Position numbers and translations under genes: made by a program. From Streptomyces vinaceus (GTDB taxonomy: Bacteria; Actinomycetota; Actinomycetes; Streptomycetales; Streptomycetaceae), in contig NZ_CP023692.1 of assembly GCF_008704935.1 (NCBI RefSeq), forward strand, positions 1,302,001 to 1,366,000: a stretch of DNA of 64,000 nt, given 5' to 3'. Positions 25,260 to 33,361 of this stretch are shown one piece after another; position 1 is the first letter of the stretch; every line of letters begins with the position of its first letter. The notes beneath the pieces are model-generated. The model had not been told where the DNA came from. It saw nothing but the letters and a program-made list of their open reading frames with translations, and searched no databases.

Positions 25260-27716
25260 TCAGCGCCCCCGGCGCTCCTCGGAGCCGCCGGTGAGGCCGG
25301 CCCGGCGCAGGGCGTCGGCCATCGCGCTGTTGGCGGGGGCCGGGGAGCCGCTGCCGCCCTGACCGCCCTGGCGCTGGCCGCCCTGGCGCTGTCCGCGTCC
25401 CTGACCGCGGTCCTGACCGCCCTGGCCACCGCCCTGGCCACCGCCCTGGCCCTGGCCGCCGCCGCGCTGCTGCGGGGGACGGCCGCCGCGTTGCTCCTGC
25501 CGGTCCTCGCGCTGGCGGGGAGCACCGCCCGCCGGGCGGTCGGCCTCGTCCTCCAGCCGCAGCGTCAGCGAGATCCGCTTGCGCGGGATGTCCACGTCCA
25601 GGACCTTCACGCGGACGATGTCGCCCGGCTTGACCACGTCCCGCGGGTCCTTGACGAAGTTCTTCGACAGCGCCGAGACGTGGGCCAGGCCGTCCTGGTG
25701 GACGCCGATGTCGATGAAAGCGCCGAAGGCCGCCACGTTCGTGACCACGCCCTCCAGGATCATCCCGGGTGCCAGGTCCCCGATCTTTTCGACACCCTCC
25801 TTGAAGGTGGCCGTCTTGAAGGCCGGCCGCGGGTCGCGGCCCGGCTTCTCCAGCTCGCGCAGGATGTCCGTGACGGTCGGCAGGCCGAAGGCCTCGGTGA
25901 CGAACTGCTCCGGCCGCAGCGAGCGCAGCACGCCGGTGTTGCCGATGAGCGCCGCCACGTCACTGCCGGCGGTCTTGGCCATGCCCCGGACCAGGGGGTA
26001 CGACTCGGGGTGCACGCTGGAGAAGTCCAGCGGGTCGTCGCCGCCGCGGATCCGCAGGAAGCCCGCGCACTGCTCGTACGCCTTCGGGCCGAGCCTGGCC
26101 ACGTCCTTGAGGGCCTTGCGGCTGCGGAAGGGGCCGTTGTTGTCGCGGTGGGCCACGATGTTCTCGGCGAGGCCGCCGCTGATGCCGGACACCCGCGAGA
26201 GCAGCGGCGCGGAGGCGGTGTTGACGTCCACTCCGACGCCGTTCACACAGTCCTCGACCACGGCGTCGAGCGAGCGCGACAGCTTCACCTCGGAGAGGTC
26301 GTGCTGGTACTGGCCGACGCCGATCGACTTGGGGTCGATCTTGACGAGCTCGGCCAGCGGGTCCTGCAGGCGGCGGGCGATGGAGACGGCGCCGCGCAGC
26401 GACACGTCCATGTCCGGGAGTTCCTGCGAGGCGAAGGCCGAGGCCGAGTACACGGACGCGCCCGCCTCGGACACCATCACCTTGGTCAGCTTCAGCTCGG
26501 GGTGGCGGGCGATCAGGTCCCCGGCGAGCTTGTCGGTCTCGCGCGAGGCCGTGCCGTTGCCGATGGCGATCAGCTCGACCGCGTGCTCCTCGGCGAGGCG
26601 GGCCAGCTTGGCGAGGGACTCGTCCCACTTGTTGGCGGGCACGTGCGGGTAGATCACCTCGGTCGCGACGACCTTGCCGGTGGCGTCCACGACGGCGACC
26701 TTCACACCGGTGCGGAAGCCCGGGTCCAGGCCGAGCGTGGCCCGGGTGCCGGCCGGGGCGGCGAGCAGCAGGTCGCGCAGGTTGGCGGCGAAGACGCGTA
26801 CGGCCTCGTCCTCGGCGGCGGCGCGCAGCCGCATCCGCAGGTCGATGCCGAGGTGCACCTGGATCTTCGTGCGCCAGGCCCAGCGGACGGTGTCGGCCAG
26901 CCACTTGTCACCGGGCCGGCCGCGGTCGCTGATGCCGAAGCGGCGGGCGACCATGCCCTCGTACGTGGACGGCCCGGGGGTCTCGCCCGGCTCCTCCGGT
27001 TCCAGGGTGAGGTCGAGGACGTCCTCCTTCTCGCCGCGCAGCATGGCGAGGACGCGGTGCGAGGGCAGCGCGGTGAAGGGCTCGGCGAAGTCGAAGTAGT
27101 CGGCGAACTTGGCGCCCGCCTCCTCCTTGCCCTCGCGGACCTTCGCGGCGAGCCGGCCGCGGCCCCACATGCGCTCGCGCAGCTCGCCGATCAGGTCGGC
27201 GTCCTCGCCGAAGCGCTCGGTCAGGATGGCGCGGGCGCCCTCCAGGGCGGCCGCCGGGTCGGCGACGCCCTTGTCGGCGTCGACGAACGCGGCCGCCGCG
27301 GCGGCAGGTTCCACCGACGGGTCGGCCAGCAGGCCGTCGGCGAGCGGCTCCAGGCCGGCCTCGCGGGCGATCTGCGCCTTGGTGCGCCGCTTGGGCTTGA
27401 ACGGGAGGTAGATGTCCTCCAGCCGGGCCTTGGTGTCGGCCGCGTTGATCCGGGCCTCCAGCTCGGCGTCGAGCTTGCCCTGCTCCCGTACGGAGTCCAG
27501 GATCGCCGCGCGCCGGTCCTCCAGCTCGCGCAGATAGCGCAGGCGCTCCTCAAGGGTGCGCAGCTGGGCGTCGTCGAGCATCTCGGTCGCTTCCTTGCGG
27601 TAGCGCGCGATGAACGGCACGGTGGAGCCGCCGTCGAGCAGCTCGACGGCGGCCTTGACCTGCCGCTCCCGTACGCCGAGCTCCTCGGCGATCCTGCCTT
27701 CGATGGACATCGTCAC
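25260..27716 (-). CDS. tex: Tex family S1 RNA-binding protein with RGG/Q-rich tail
   Basis: 818 residues. Order: Tex N-terminal helical domain (GSTVPFIARYRKEATEMLDD), YqgF-like RNase H fold (LGLDPGFRTGVKVAVVD), helix-hairpin-helix (VNTASAPLLSRVSGISGGLAENIV), HHH repeat, and S1 domain near residues 650-720 (GMILEGVVTNVAAFGAFIDIG). The last ~100 residues are Gly/Gln/Arg repeats of GGQ and RGQ type, then NSAMADALRRAGL, a conserved end. Tex acts on RNA/transcription. GTG 27716 or ATG 27710 may start; neither has a good Shine-Dalgarno. Confidence 0.95.
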   Translation of the reverse strand: MTMSIEGRIAEELGVRERQVKAAVELLDGGSTVPFIARYRKEATEMLDDAQLRTLEERLRYLRELEDRRAAILDSVREQGKLDAELEARINAADTKARLEDIYLPFKPKRRTKAQIAREAGLEPLADGLLADPSVEPAAAAAAFVDADKGVADPAAALEGARAILTERFGEDADLIGELRERMWGRGRLAAKVREGKEEAGAKFADYFDFAEPFTALPSHRVLAMLRGEKEDVLDLTLEPEEPGETPGPSTYEGMVARRFGISDRGRPGDKWLADTVRWAWRTKIQVHLGIDLRMRLRAAAEDEAVRVFAANLRDLLLAAPAGTRATLGLDPGFRTGVKVAVVDATGKVVATEVIYPHVPANKWDESLAKLARLAEEHAVELIAIGNGTASRETDKLAGDLIARHPELKLTKVMVSEAGASVYSASAFASQELPDMDVSLRGAVSIARRLQDPLAELVKIDPKSIGVGQYQHDLSEVKLSRSLDAVVEDCVNGVGVDVNTASAPLLSRVSGISGGLAENIVAHRDNNGPFRSRKALKDVARLGPKAYEQCAGFLRIRGGDDPLDFSSVHPESYPLVRGMAKTAGSDVAALIGNTGVLRSLRPEQFVTEAFGLPTVTDILRELEKPGRDPRPAFKTATFKEGVEKIGDLAPGMILEGVVTNVAAFGAFIDIGVHQDGLAHVSALSKNFVKDPRDVVKPGDIVRVKVLDVDIPRKRISLTLRLEDEADRPAGGAPRQREDRQEQRGGRPPQQRGGGQGQGGGQGGGQGGQDRGQGRGQRQGGQRQGGQGGSGSPAPANSAMADALRRAGLTGGSEERRGR

Positions 27717-27833
27717 GATCGGGTCCCGCCTGCCTTCGTTTGCACTGGAAGGCTGCCAATTGTGGCAGGTGGCGGTGACAGCGGCCGGGAGCCCCGCGCC
27801 CGGGCCCGTACCCGGGTCCGCGCCCGGCCCCCG

Positions 27834-28697
27834 TCAGGCCTTGCCGAAGGCGTCCGCGGGGAAGGCTCCGGCGGTGACGGCCCGGACGACGAATTGGCCG
27901 CCGAGGTCGGCGAGGCGGGCCAGGCCTTCGGCGCCGAGGTGTTCGTAGGGGGCGGCGTCGAGGCGGTCGGTGTCGGCTTCGAGGCGCTCGCGCACGGCCG
28001 CACCCTCCTCGGTGAGTTCGCCGTCGGCGTCGAGGAGCCCGCGCTCGCGCAGCCGGTCGGCGGCGGCGTCGAGGTCGGACTGCTCCCAGCCGCGGATGGC
28101 CTTGATCCACTTGGGGGTCATGCCGCGCCCGGTGGCGGTGTGGCTGACCAGGGCCTCCAGCGGGTCCAGACCGGCGAGCAGCAGGGCGGCGAGGTGGCCG
28201 TCGCCGCGGTGCTCGCGGAGCAGGGTGGTGGCGTGCCACAGGCGCAGGTGCGGCTCCTCGGGTACGGGGAGGTCGGCGTGGGCGGCGTAGAGGGGCCGGG
28301 CGTGCCGCGTACAGCCCTCGGCGGCGCGCAGGGCGAGGTCGGCCGCTTCGGCGAGGCCGGGGGAGGCGATGGCCTCCTCGCCGAGGAGCCGGCGCAGGGT
28401 GCTGTCGGCGGCGCGCAGCCGGGCCTCCAGGGCCTGTTCGGGGGTGATCGTGCCCCAGACGGCGGGCAGGTGCCGTGCGACGAAGTCGTGGCGGTAGTTG
28501 TAGAAGGTGGCGGTGACCGTGCCGGGCCCGACGGCGCCCATGGCGGCGGAGCGGGAGGCGAGGTTCACGGCGGGCCGCTCGGTGACCCCGAGGGCGGCGA
28601 ACTCCTTGCCCAGGTCGGGAGAGAAGTAGATGGTCGCGTGCAGCGGGTTGATCGCCGCGTGCCAGCAATGACGGGCGGCGCGCTCAGGAATCGTCAT
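27834..28697 (-). CDS. SCO6745-type conserved actinobacterial protein (winged-helix-like)
   Basis: 287 residues, soluble, His/Arg rich N-terminus with AARHCWHAAINPLHATIYFSP and a C-terminal segment resembling a winged helix (LTEEGAAVRERLEADTDRLDAAPYEHLG). I recognise it as the family named after S. coelicolor SCO6745; its role is not known to me. TAATCT lies seven bases before the ATG on the minus strand, so it is probably leaderless. It precedes tex in the same direction with a 117 bp gap. Confidence 0.75.
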   Translation of the reverse strand: MTIPERAARHCWHAAINPLHATIYFSPDLGKEFAALGVTERPAVNLASRSAAMGAVGPGTVTATFYNYRHDFVARHLPAVWGTITPEQALEARLRAADSTLRRLLGEEAIASPGLAEAADLALRAAEGCTRHARPLYAAHADLPVPEEPHLRLWHATTLLREHRGDGHLAALLLAGLDPLEALVSHTATGRGMTPKWIKAIRGWEQSDLDAAADRLRERGLLDADGELTEEGAAVRERLEADTDRLDAAPYEHLGAEGLARLADLGGQFVVRAVTAGAFPADAFGKA

Positions 28698-28910
28698 GCC
28701 GGTCAGATTACCGACCGCTCAGTATGCCCGGTAGGCCGGTCCCGGCCGCATCCGGCCGCCGTTCGGTTCCGGCCTTCTTCCGCGCTCCCCGTACACCGGA
28801 GGAAGGGAGTCCGCGCACCCGAACGCGGCGCTTCCAGGCGGTGGGCCCGGGGTGCGGCCCCCGTCCTGTGACGGCCGAATGGCGATCGTGTGACACCAGG
28901 GGCCATGGAC

Positions 28911-28940
28911 ATGACGTAGCGGGCCGGGCGTGAATACGGT
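28911..28940 (+). promoter_or_regulatory. Candidate promoter of the secreted M1 peptidase gene
   Basis: ATGACG (28911-28916), 18-base spacer, TACGGT (28935-28940), about 50 bases before the start codon. Five of six bases match TTGACG; the -10 fits TANNNT. Confidence 0.4.
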
Positions 28941-28991
28941 CGGACGACAAGCCGTTGACCAGAACTGCCTCCCTACCCCTTGGAGCTCTTC

Positions 28992-30500
28992 GTGCACCGC
29001 AAAGTCATCGCCCCGAGCGTCCTCGCCGCCTCCCTCCTGCTGGTGATCCCGGCATCGGCGGCGAGTTCGGTCCAAGGAGCCCCGGGTATCGGCGATCCGT
29101 ACTACCCGGCGAGCGGCAACGGCGGGTACGACGTGTCCCACTACGACCTGCGCCTGCAGTACCAGCCCAAGACCGACCTGCTGGAGGGCACCGCCACCCT
29201 CCTGACCACCGCCAAGCAGGACCTCTCCCGCTTCAACCTGGACTTCGGCCTGAAGGTCAGCGAGATCCGGGTCAACGGCGCCAAGGCGAAGTTCGCCACG
29301 TCCGGGGAGCACGAGCTGGAGGTGACCCCCGCCCAGCCGCTGAAGAAGGACATCCCGGCCTCGGTCGTCGTCAAGTACGCCGGAAAGCCCTCGGAGTTCA
29401 AGGTCGACGGCTGGTCGGCCTGGCAGCGCACCCCGGACGGCGGAGTCGCCGCGCAGGAGCCCGATTCGGCCGTCTGGTGGTTCCCGAGCAACGACCACCC
29501 GCTCGACAAGGCCACCTTCGACATCTCGGTCAACGTCCCCGACGGCACCCAGGCCATCAGCAACGGCGTGCTCCAGTCGCAGAGTTCCCGGCTGGGCTGG
29601 ACGCGGTACAACTGGCGCTCGAACAAGCCGCAGGCCACGTACCTCGCCACCCTCGCCATCGGCAAGTTCGACGTCACCACCGGCCAGACGTCGAGCGGTC
29701 TGCCGATCCTGAACGCCTACAGCAAGGACCTCGGCGACAACGCGGGTGCGGCGCGCGCGAGCGTGGAGCGGACCGGCGAGGTCGCCGAGTGGCTGGAGGG
29801 GGTCTTCGGGCCGTACCCGTTCAACGCCCTGGGCGGGTACGTGCCCAACGTGCCGTCCAGCTTCGCGCTGGAGACGCAGACCCGGCCGTTCTACAGCCCG
29901 AAGCAGTTCGCGAACGGCGCGAACGTCCAGGTGGTCGTGCACGAGCTGGCCCACCAGTGGTACGGGGACAGCGTCTCGGTCGACGGCTGGAAGGACATCT
30001 GGATCAACGAGGGCTTCGCCCGCTACAGCCAGTGGCTGTGGTCGGAGAAGGAGGGCGAGGGCACCGCGCAGGAGCTCGCGGACTGGGCGTACGGGCTGCG
30101 CGCCGCGGACGACCCGTTCTGGCAGGTCAAGCCGGGCGACCCGGGCCCGGACAACCAGTTCCACGGAGCCGTGTACGACCGCGGCGCGATCGCCCTGCAG
30201 GCGCTGCGCAACGAGCTCGGCGACGAGACGTTCTTCAAGATCCTCAAGGGCTGGCCGGCCGAGCGCGCCTACGGGAACGCCAAGGTCGGGGACTTCGTCC
30301 GGTACGCGGAGAAGATCTCGAACAAGCCCCTGGCGCAGCTGTTCGAGACCTGGCTGTACACCCCGGGCAAGCCGGCCTTCGCCCCGCCGGCCGCGGCGTC
30401 CAAGGGCGCCCGGTCCCTCCAGGCCGCCCCCGCCGCGAAGCCGGTGGAGCCGAAGTCCTGGAAGAAGATCGCCGAGACGAACACGATCCACGAGCACTGA
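28992..30500 (+). CDS. Secreted M1 family metallopeptidase
   Basis: 502 residues. A signal peptide (basic MHRK, hydrophobic core APSVLAASLLLVIPASA) is followed by an M1 aminopeptidase-like N-terminal beta domain and the zinc site HELAHQWYGD (317-321) with the third ligand Glu in WINEGFA (E340). The substrate-binding GAMEN stretch is replaced by FALETQT. The M1 C-terminal helical domain is missing; the protein ends after a Pro/Ala-rich linker and a charged tail. I start at GTG 28992 because GGAG is six bases upstream. Likely an extracellular aminopeptidase. Confidence 0.92.
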   Translation: MHRKVIAPSVLAASLLLVIPASAASSVQGAPGIGDPYYPASGNGGYDVSHYDLRLQYQPKTDLLEGTATLLTTAKQDLSRFNLDFGLKVSEIRVNGAKAKFATSGEHELEVTPAQPLKKDIPASVVVKYAGKPSEFKVDGWSAWQRTPDGGVAAQEPDSAVWWFPSNDHPLDKATFDISVNVPDGTQAISNGVLQSQSSRLGWTRYNWRSNKPQATYLATLAIGKFDVTTGQTSSGLPILNAYSKDLGDNAGAARASVERTGEVAEWLEGVFGPYPFNALGGYVPNVPSSFALETQTRPFYSPKQFANGANVQVVVHELAHQWYGDSVSVDGWKDIWINEGFARYSQWLWSEKEGEGTAQELADWAYGLRAADDPFWQVKPGDPGPDNQFHGAVYDRGAIALQALRNELGDETFFKILKGWPAERAYGNAKVGDFVRYAEKISNKPLAQLFETWLYTPGKPAFAPPAAASKGARSLQAAPAAKPVEPKSWKKIAETNTIHEH

Positions 30501-30525
30501 TCCGCGTAGCGCGTACGAGGCTCCG

Positions 30526-30557
30526 CGCGCCGGCTCCCCTCAGGGGGCGCCGGCGCG
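30526..30557. terminator. Bidirectional terminator-like inverted repeat after the M1 peptidase gene
   Basis: CGCGCCGGC pairs with GCCGGCGCG, extended inward by CCCC/GGGG after one mismatch. It lies between convergent genes; the 3' arm belongs to an 18-base direct repeat. Confidence 0.7.
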
Positions 30558-30575
30558 TCAGGGGGCGCCGGCGCG
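30540..30575. repeat. Tandem 18-bp direct repeat
   Basis: Two adjacent identical copies of TCAGGGGGCGCCGGCGCG (30540-30557 and 30558-30575). The second copy supplies the stop codon and last codons of the MpaB-family gene. The core CAGGGGGCGCCGGC also occurs at 4491. Confidence 0.85.
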
Positions 30576-31451
30576 CCGACGGGCCCGGGCCTCCCGCGCG
30601 ATGGGCAGGTACCGCAGCCGCTCCGGCAGCAGTGGTACGAGGAGCCGTACGGCCGTGCTGAACCGCCGGAGCGCGCGCTCCTGGGCCGGGCTCCACTCCA
30701 GCCCGATGGCGGCGCGGGCCTCGGGCGGCATGTAGCCGACGGTGACGAACGCCCGGAAGCGCAGGAACGCCGCCCGCAGCACCGGCCAGGTCAGCCGCAG
30801 CAGGAGGCGCACCGGCAGGGATCCGCCCTCGGGCCTCGGCAGCGGCCCGTCGGTGGCGACCAGCTCGCGGGCGACCTTGGTCGGCTCGATCTCCTCGGCC
30901 AGCATCCGGCGGTAGTAGACCCAGTACTCCTCGATGCTCTGCGGCATGTCCCGGTCGTGCAGGCCGAGGATCCGGCCCACCTGGAGCCACTCCCGGTACA
31001 GCTGCCGCTCCTGCGCGGGGGTGAAGGGGCGCAGCAGGTACCGCCCGGCGTAGAGGTAGATCGGGAAGCCGGTGGCGTGCACCCAGGAGTAGCAGGCGGG
31101 GTCGAGGGAGTGGTAGCGCCGCCCCCGGGTGTCGACGCCCTGGATCTCCTTGTGCAGGCGGCGCACCCGGCGGCCCTCCTCGGCGGCCCGCTCCCCGCCG
31201 TACACCCACAGCTGGACCGAGCGCAGGGAGCGCTCGCCGCGCCCCCAGGGGTCGGTGCGGAAGACGGAGTGCTCGTCGACCCCGGCGCCGATCGCGGGGT
31301 GGGCGACCTGCATCGTGAAGGCGGCGGGGAGCATCAGCAGGGCCCGGATGTCGCCGGAGATGGTCCAGAGCACCCCGCCGGGGGCCGGCGGCTCGGGATC
31401 GGGGCGGCGCGCGGCCTTCGGCCCGGGTGCGGGGAGCTCTGTTTCTCTCAT
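30558..31451 (-). CDS. Oxygenase MpaB family protein (DUF2236)
   Basis: 297 residues with the DUF2236 features LLMLPAAFTMQVAHPAIGAGVDEHS, WVHATGFPIYLYAGRYLL and MLAEEIEPTKVARELV. Relatives include the haem-containing latex-clearing protein and fungal MpaB. Conserved His residues in QVAHPAIGAG and WVHATG may bind haem or metal. No signal peptide. The last codons coincide with a direct repeat, so its C-terminus GAP may be recent. Substrate unknown. Confidence 0.85.
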   Translation of the reverse strand: MRETELPAPGPKAARRPDPEPPAPGGVLWTISGDIRALLMLPAAFTMQVAHPAIGAGVDEHSVFRTDPWGRGERSLRSVQLWVYGGERAAEEGRRVRRLHKEIQGVDTRGRRYHSLDPACYSWVHATGFPIYLYAGRYLLRPFTPAQERQLYREWLQVGRILGLHDRDMPQSIEEYWVYYRRMLAEEIEPTKVARELVATDGPLPRPEGGSLPVRLLLRLTWPVLRAAFLRFRAFVTVGYMPPEARAAIGLEWSPAQERALRRFSTAVRLLVPLLPERLRYLPIAREARARRRAGAP

Positions 31452-31552
31452 GGTTCCAGTATGCGAGTGCTGAAGGTTCGGGTTGCGGGTGGCGGGCTCG
31501 GGAGCGCCGGGTGCCAGACGTCCGCTCCCGGACAGAAAGTCTTGTCACGGGT

Positions 31553-31568
31553 GTTACCCAGAGGTAAC
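31553..31568. promoter_or_regulatory. Palindrome GTTACC-N4-GGTAAC upstream of the sphingomyelinase-like gene
   Basis: Perfect 6-bp arms with CAGA between. A -35-like TTGTCA (31542-31547) precedes it and TAACCG at 31565 is in -10 position at 17-base spacing, so the palindrome occupies the promoter spacer, as a repressor site would. Confidence 0.45.
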
Positions 31569-31624
31569 CGCGGCTGCTTGGATGACGGAGTCGATCTCCC
31601 CCCTGCAGGAATGATGGAGACCTC

Positions 31625-32614
31625 ATGCTGCACACCAAGCTCAGCCGCAACCGCGCCGCCGCCACGGCCGTTGCGGCGATCGCCGTCGGCGCACTGGCCG
31701 CCACCGGTGCGCCGGCCGCCTCGGCCGCGGAGAGCGCCGCGGCCCCGCGGCTCAGCGTCCTCACGTACAACACGTTCCTGATGAGCAAGAACCTCTACCC
31801 CAACTGGGGCCAGGACCACCGGGCTTCGGAGATCCCCAAGGCATCCTTCTTCCAGGGCCACGACGTGGTCGTGCTCCAGGAGGCCTTCGACAACGGCGCC
31901 TCGGACGCGCTGAAGTCGGGCGCCTCGGCGCAGTACCCGTACCAGACCCCGATCGTCGGCCGCAGCAAGAGCGGCTGGGACGCGACGGGCGGCGCCTACT
32001 CCTCCACCACCCCGGAGGACGGCGGCGTCACCATCCTCAGCAAGTGGCCGATCGTCCGCAAGGAGCAGGTCGTCTACAAGGACGCCTGCGGCGCCGACTG
32101 GTGGTCCAACAAGGGCTTCGCCTACGTCGTGCTGAACGTGAACGGGACCAAGGTCCACGTGGTCGGCACCCACGCCCAGTCCACCGACCCGGGCTGCGGC
32201 TCCGGCGAGGCGGCCGACATGCGCGCCCGCCAGTTCAAGGCGATAGACGCCTTCCTGGACGACAAGAACATCCCGGCGAACGAGCAGGTCATCGTCGCGG
32301 GTGACATGAACGTCGACTCGCGCTCCCCCGAGTTCGCGTCCATGCTCGCCAACGCCGACCTGGCGAACTCCGACTCGCGCACGGGCCACCCGTACTCGTT
32401 CGACACCGCGCAGAACTCCATCGCGAACTACCGCTACCCGACGGACCCGCGCGAGGACCTGGACTACGTCCTCTACCGCAAGGGCAACGCGCGCCCGGCG
32501 GGCTGGGAGAACAACGTGGTCAAGGAAGAGTCGGCGCCCTGGACGGTCTCCAGCTGGGGCACCTCGTACACGTACACCAACCTCAGCGACCACTACCCCC
32601 TGATCGGCCGCTAG
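31625..32614 (+). CDS. Secreted sphingomyelinase C-like phosphodiesterase (endonuclease/exonuclease/phosphatase fold)
   Basis: 329 residues. A signal peptide (MLHTKLSRNRAAA, then an Ala-rich core ending near PAASAAE) precedes an EEP domain. The metal and catalytic motifs are LTYNTFLM (Asn), VVLQEAFD (Glu), VVGTHAQS (His), VAGDMNVD (Asp/Asn), LDYVL (Asp) and the final LSDHYPLIG (Asp-His pair). This matches bacterial neutral sphingomyelinases such as those of Bacillus, which cleave sphingomyelin to ceramide and phosphocholine. GGAG lies seven bases before ATG. The host substrate is inferred. Confidence 0.9.
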   Translation: MLHTKLSRNRAAATAVAAIAVGALAATGAPAASAAESAAAPRLSVLTYNTFLMSKNLYPNWGQDHRASEIPKASFFQGHDVVVLQEAFDNGASDALKSGASAQYPYQTPIVGRSKSGWDATGGAYSSTTPEDGGVTILSKWPIVRKEQVVYKDACGADWWSNKGFAYVVLNVNGTKVHVVGTHAQSTDPGCGSGEAADMRARQFKAIDAFLDDKNIPANEQVIVAGDMNVDSRSPEFASMLANADLANSDSRTGHPYSFDTAQNSIANYRYPTDPREDLDYVLYRKGNARPAGWENNVVKEESAPWTVSSWGTSYTYTNLSDHYPLIGR

Positions 32615-32622
32615 TCCGCACT

Positions 32623-32658
32623 CCCCCGGGTGGTCCGCCGTACGACGGCACCCGGGGG
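32623..32658 (+). terminator. Terminator-like inverted repeat after the sphingomyelinase gene
   Basis: Arms CCCCCGGGTG and CACCCGGGGG (10 bp, perfect) with a GC-rich loop, 9 bp past the stop. Confidence 0.65.
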
Positions 32659-32681
32659 CCGCCGGCCCGTAGGCTGGCCGG

Positions 32682-33323
32682 GTGATGCGTACCGTGGTGC
32701 TGGACGTGGGCGAGACCTTGACCCGCGATGACCGCTACTGGGCGTCCTGGGCCGACTGGCTGGGCGTGCCCCGACACACCCTGTCGGCGCTCGTCGGAGC
32801 GGCCGTCGTAGACGGCAGGGACAACGCGGACGCGCTGCGCCTCCTGCGGCCGGGCTTGGACGTGGGCGCGGAGTACGCCGCTCGCGAGGCCGCAGGCCGC
32901 GGTGAGCAGCTCGACGACACCGACCTGTACGACGACGTCCGGCCCGCGCTCGCGGCGCTCCGGGCGGCCGGGGTCCGGGTGGTCGTCGCGGGGAACCAGA
33001 CGGTGCGCGCAGGGGCTCTGCTGCGCGCCCTGGACCTGCCCGCGGACCTGGTCGTGACCTCGGGCGAGTGGCGTGTGGCGAAGCCCTCGCCAGAGTTCTT
33101 CGCCCGGGTACTGCAGGTCTCTGGCGCACCCGCGGAAGAGACCCTGTACGTCGGTGACCACCCGGCGAACGACATCCTGCCGGCGCGGGCCGCCGGGCTG
33201 CGGACCGCGCACCTGCGCCGCGGGCCGTGGGGATTCTGGTGGGCCGACGACCCGGCTGTCCGGGCGGCGGCCGACTGGTCGGTCGACTCCTTGTACGATC
33301 TCGTGGACCTCGTCAAGGAGTAG
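32682..33323 (+). CDS. HAD superfamily hydrolase
   Basis: 213 residues. Motif I is DVGETLT (nucleophile Asp near residue 8; the usual second Asp is Gly), motif II is the Asn-containing VVAGNQT, motif III is KPSPEFF and motif IV GDHPANDI. The cap is a helical insertion at about 20-80. Phosphatase activity of unknown specificity. TAGGCT six bases before GTG 32682 suggests a leaderless message; ATG 32685 is the alternative start. Confidence 0.88.
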   Translation: MMRTVVLDVGETLTRDDRYWASWADWLGVPRHTLSALVGAAVVDGRDNADALRLLRPGLDVGAEYAAREAAGRGEQLDDTDLYDDVRPALAALRAAGVRVVVAGNQTVRAGALLRALDLPADLVVTSGEWRVAKPSPEFFARVLQVSGAPAEETLYVGDHPANDILPARAAGLRTAHLRRGPWGFWWADDPAVRAAADWSVDSLYDLVDLVKE

Positions 33324-33361
33324 TCCCGGCAGGTCGGTTCGGTACCCGCTACGGTTCACCC

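Noticed and set aside
25165..25362. A 65-codon frame starting MPTDLVRDF opposite the tex end
   Set aside because: Overlaps tex antisense and has no support.
25059..28871. A 1,270-codon open frame on the plus strand opposite tex
   Set aside because: Antisense shadow of a well-identified gene in GC-rich DNA; no domain or ribosome-binding site.
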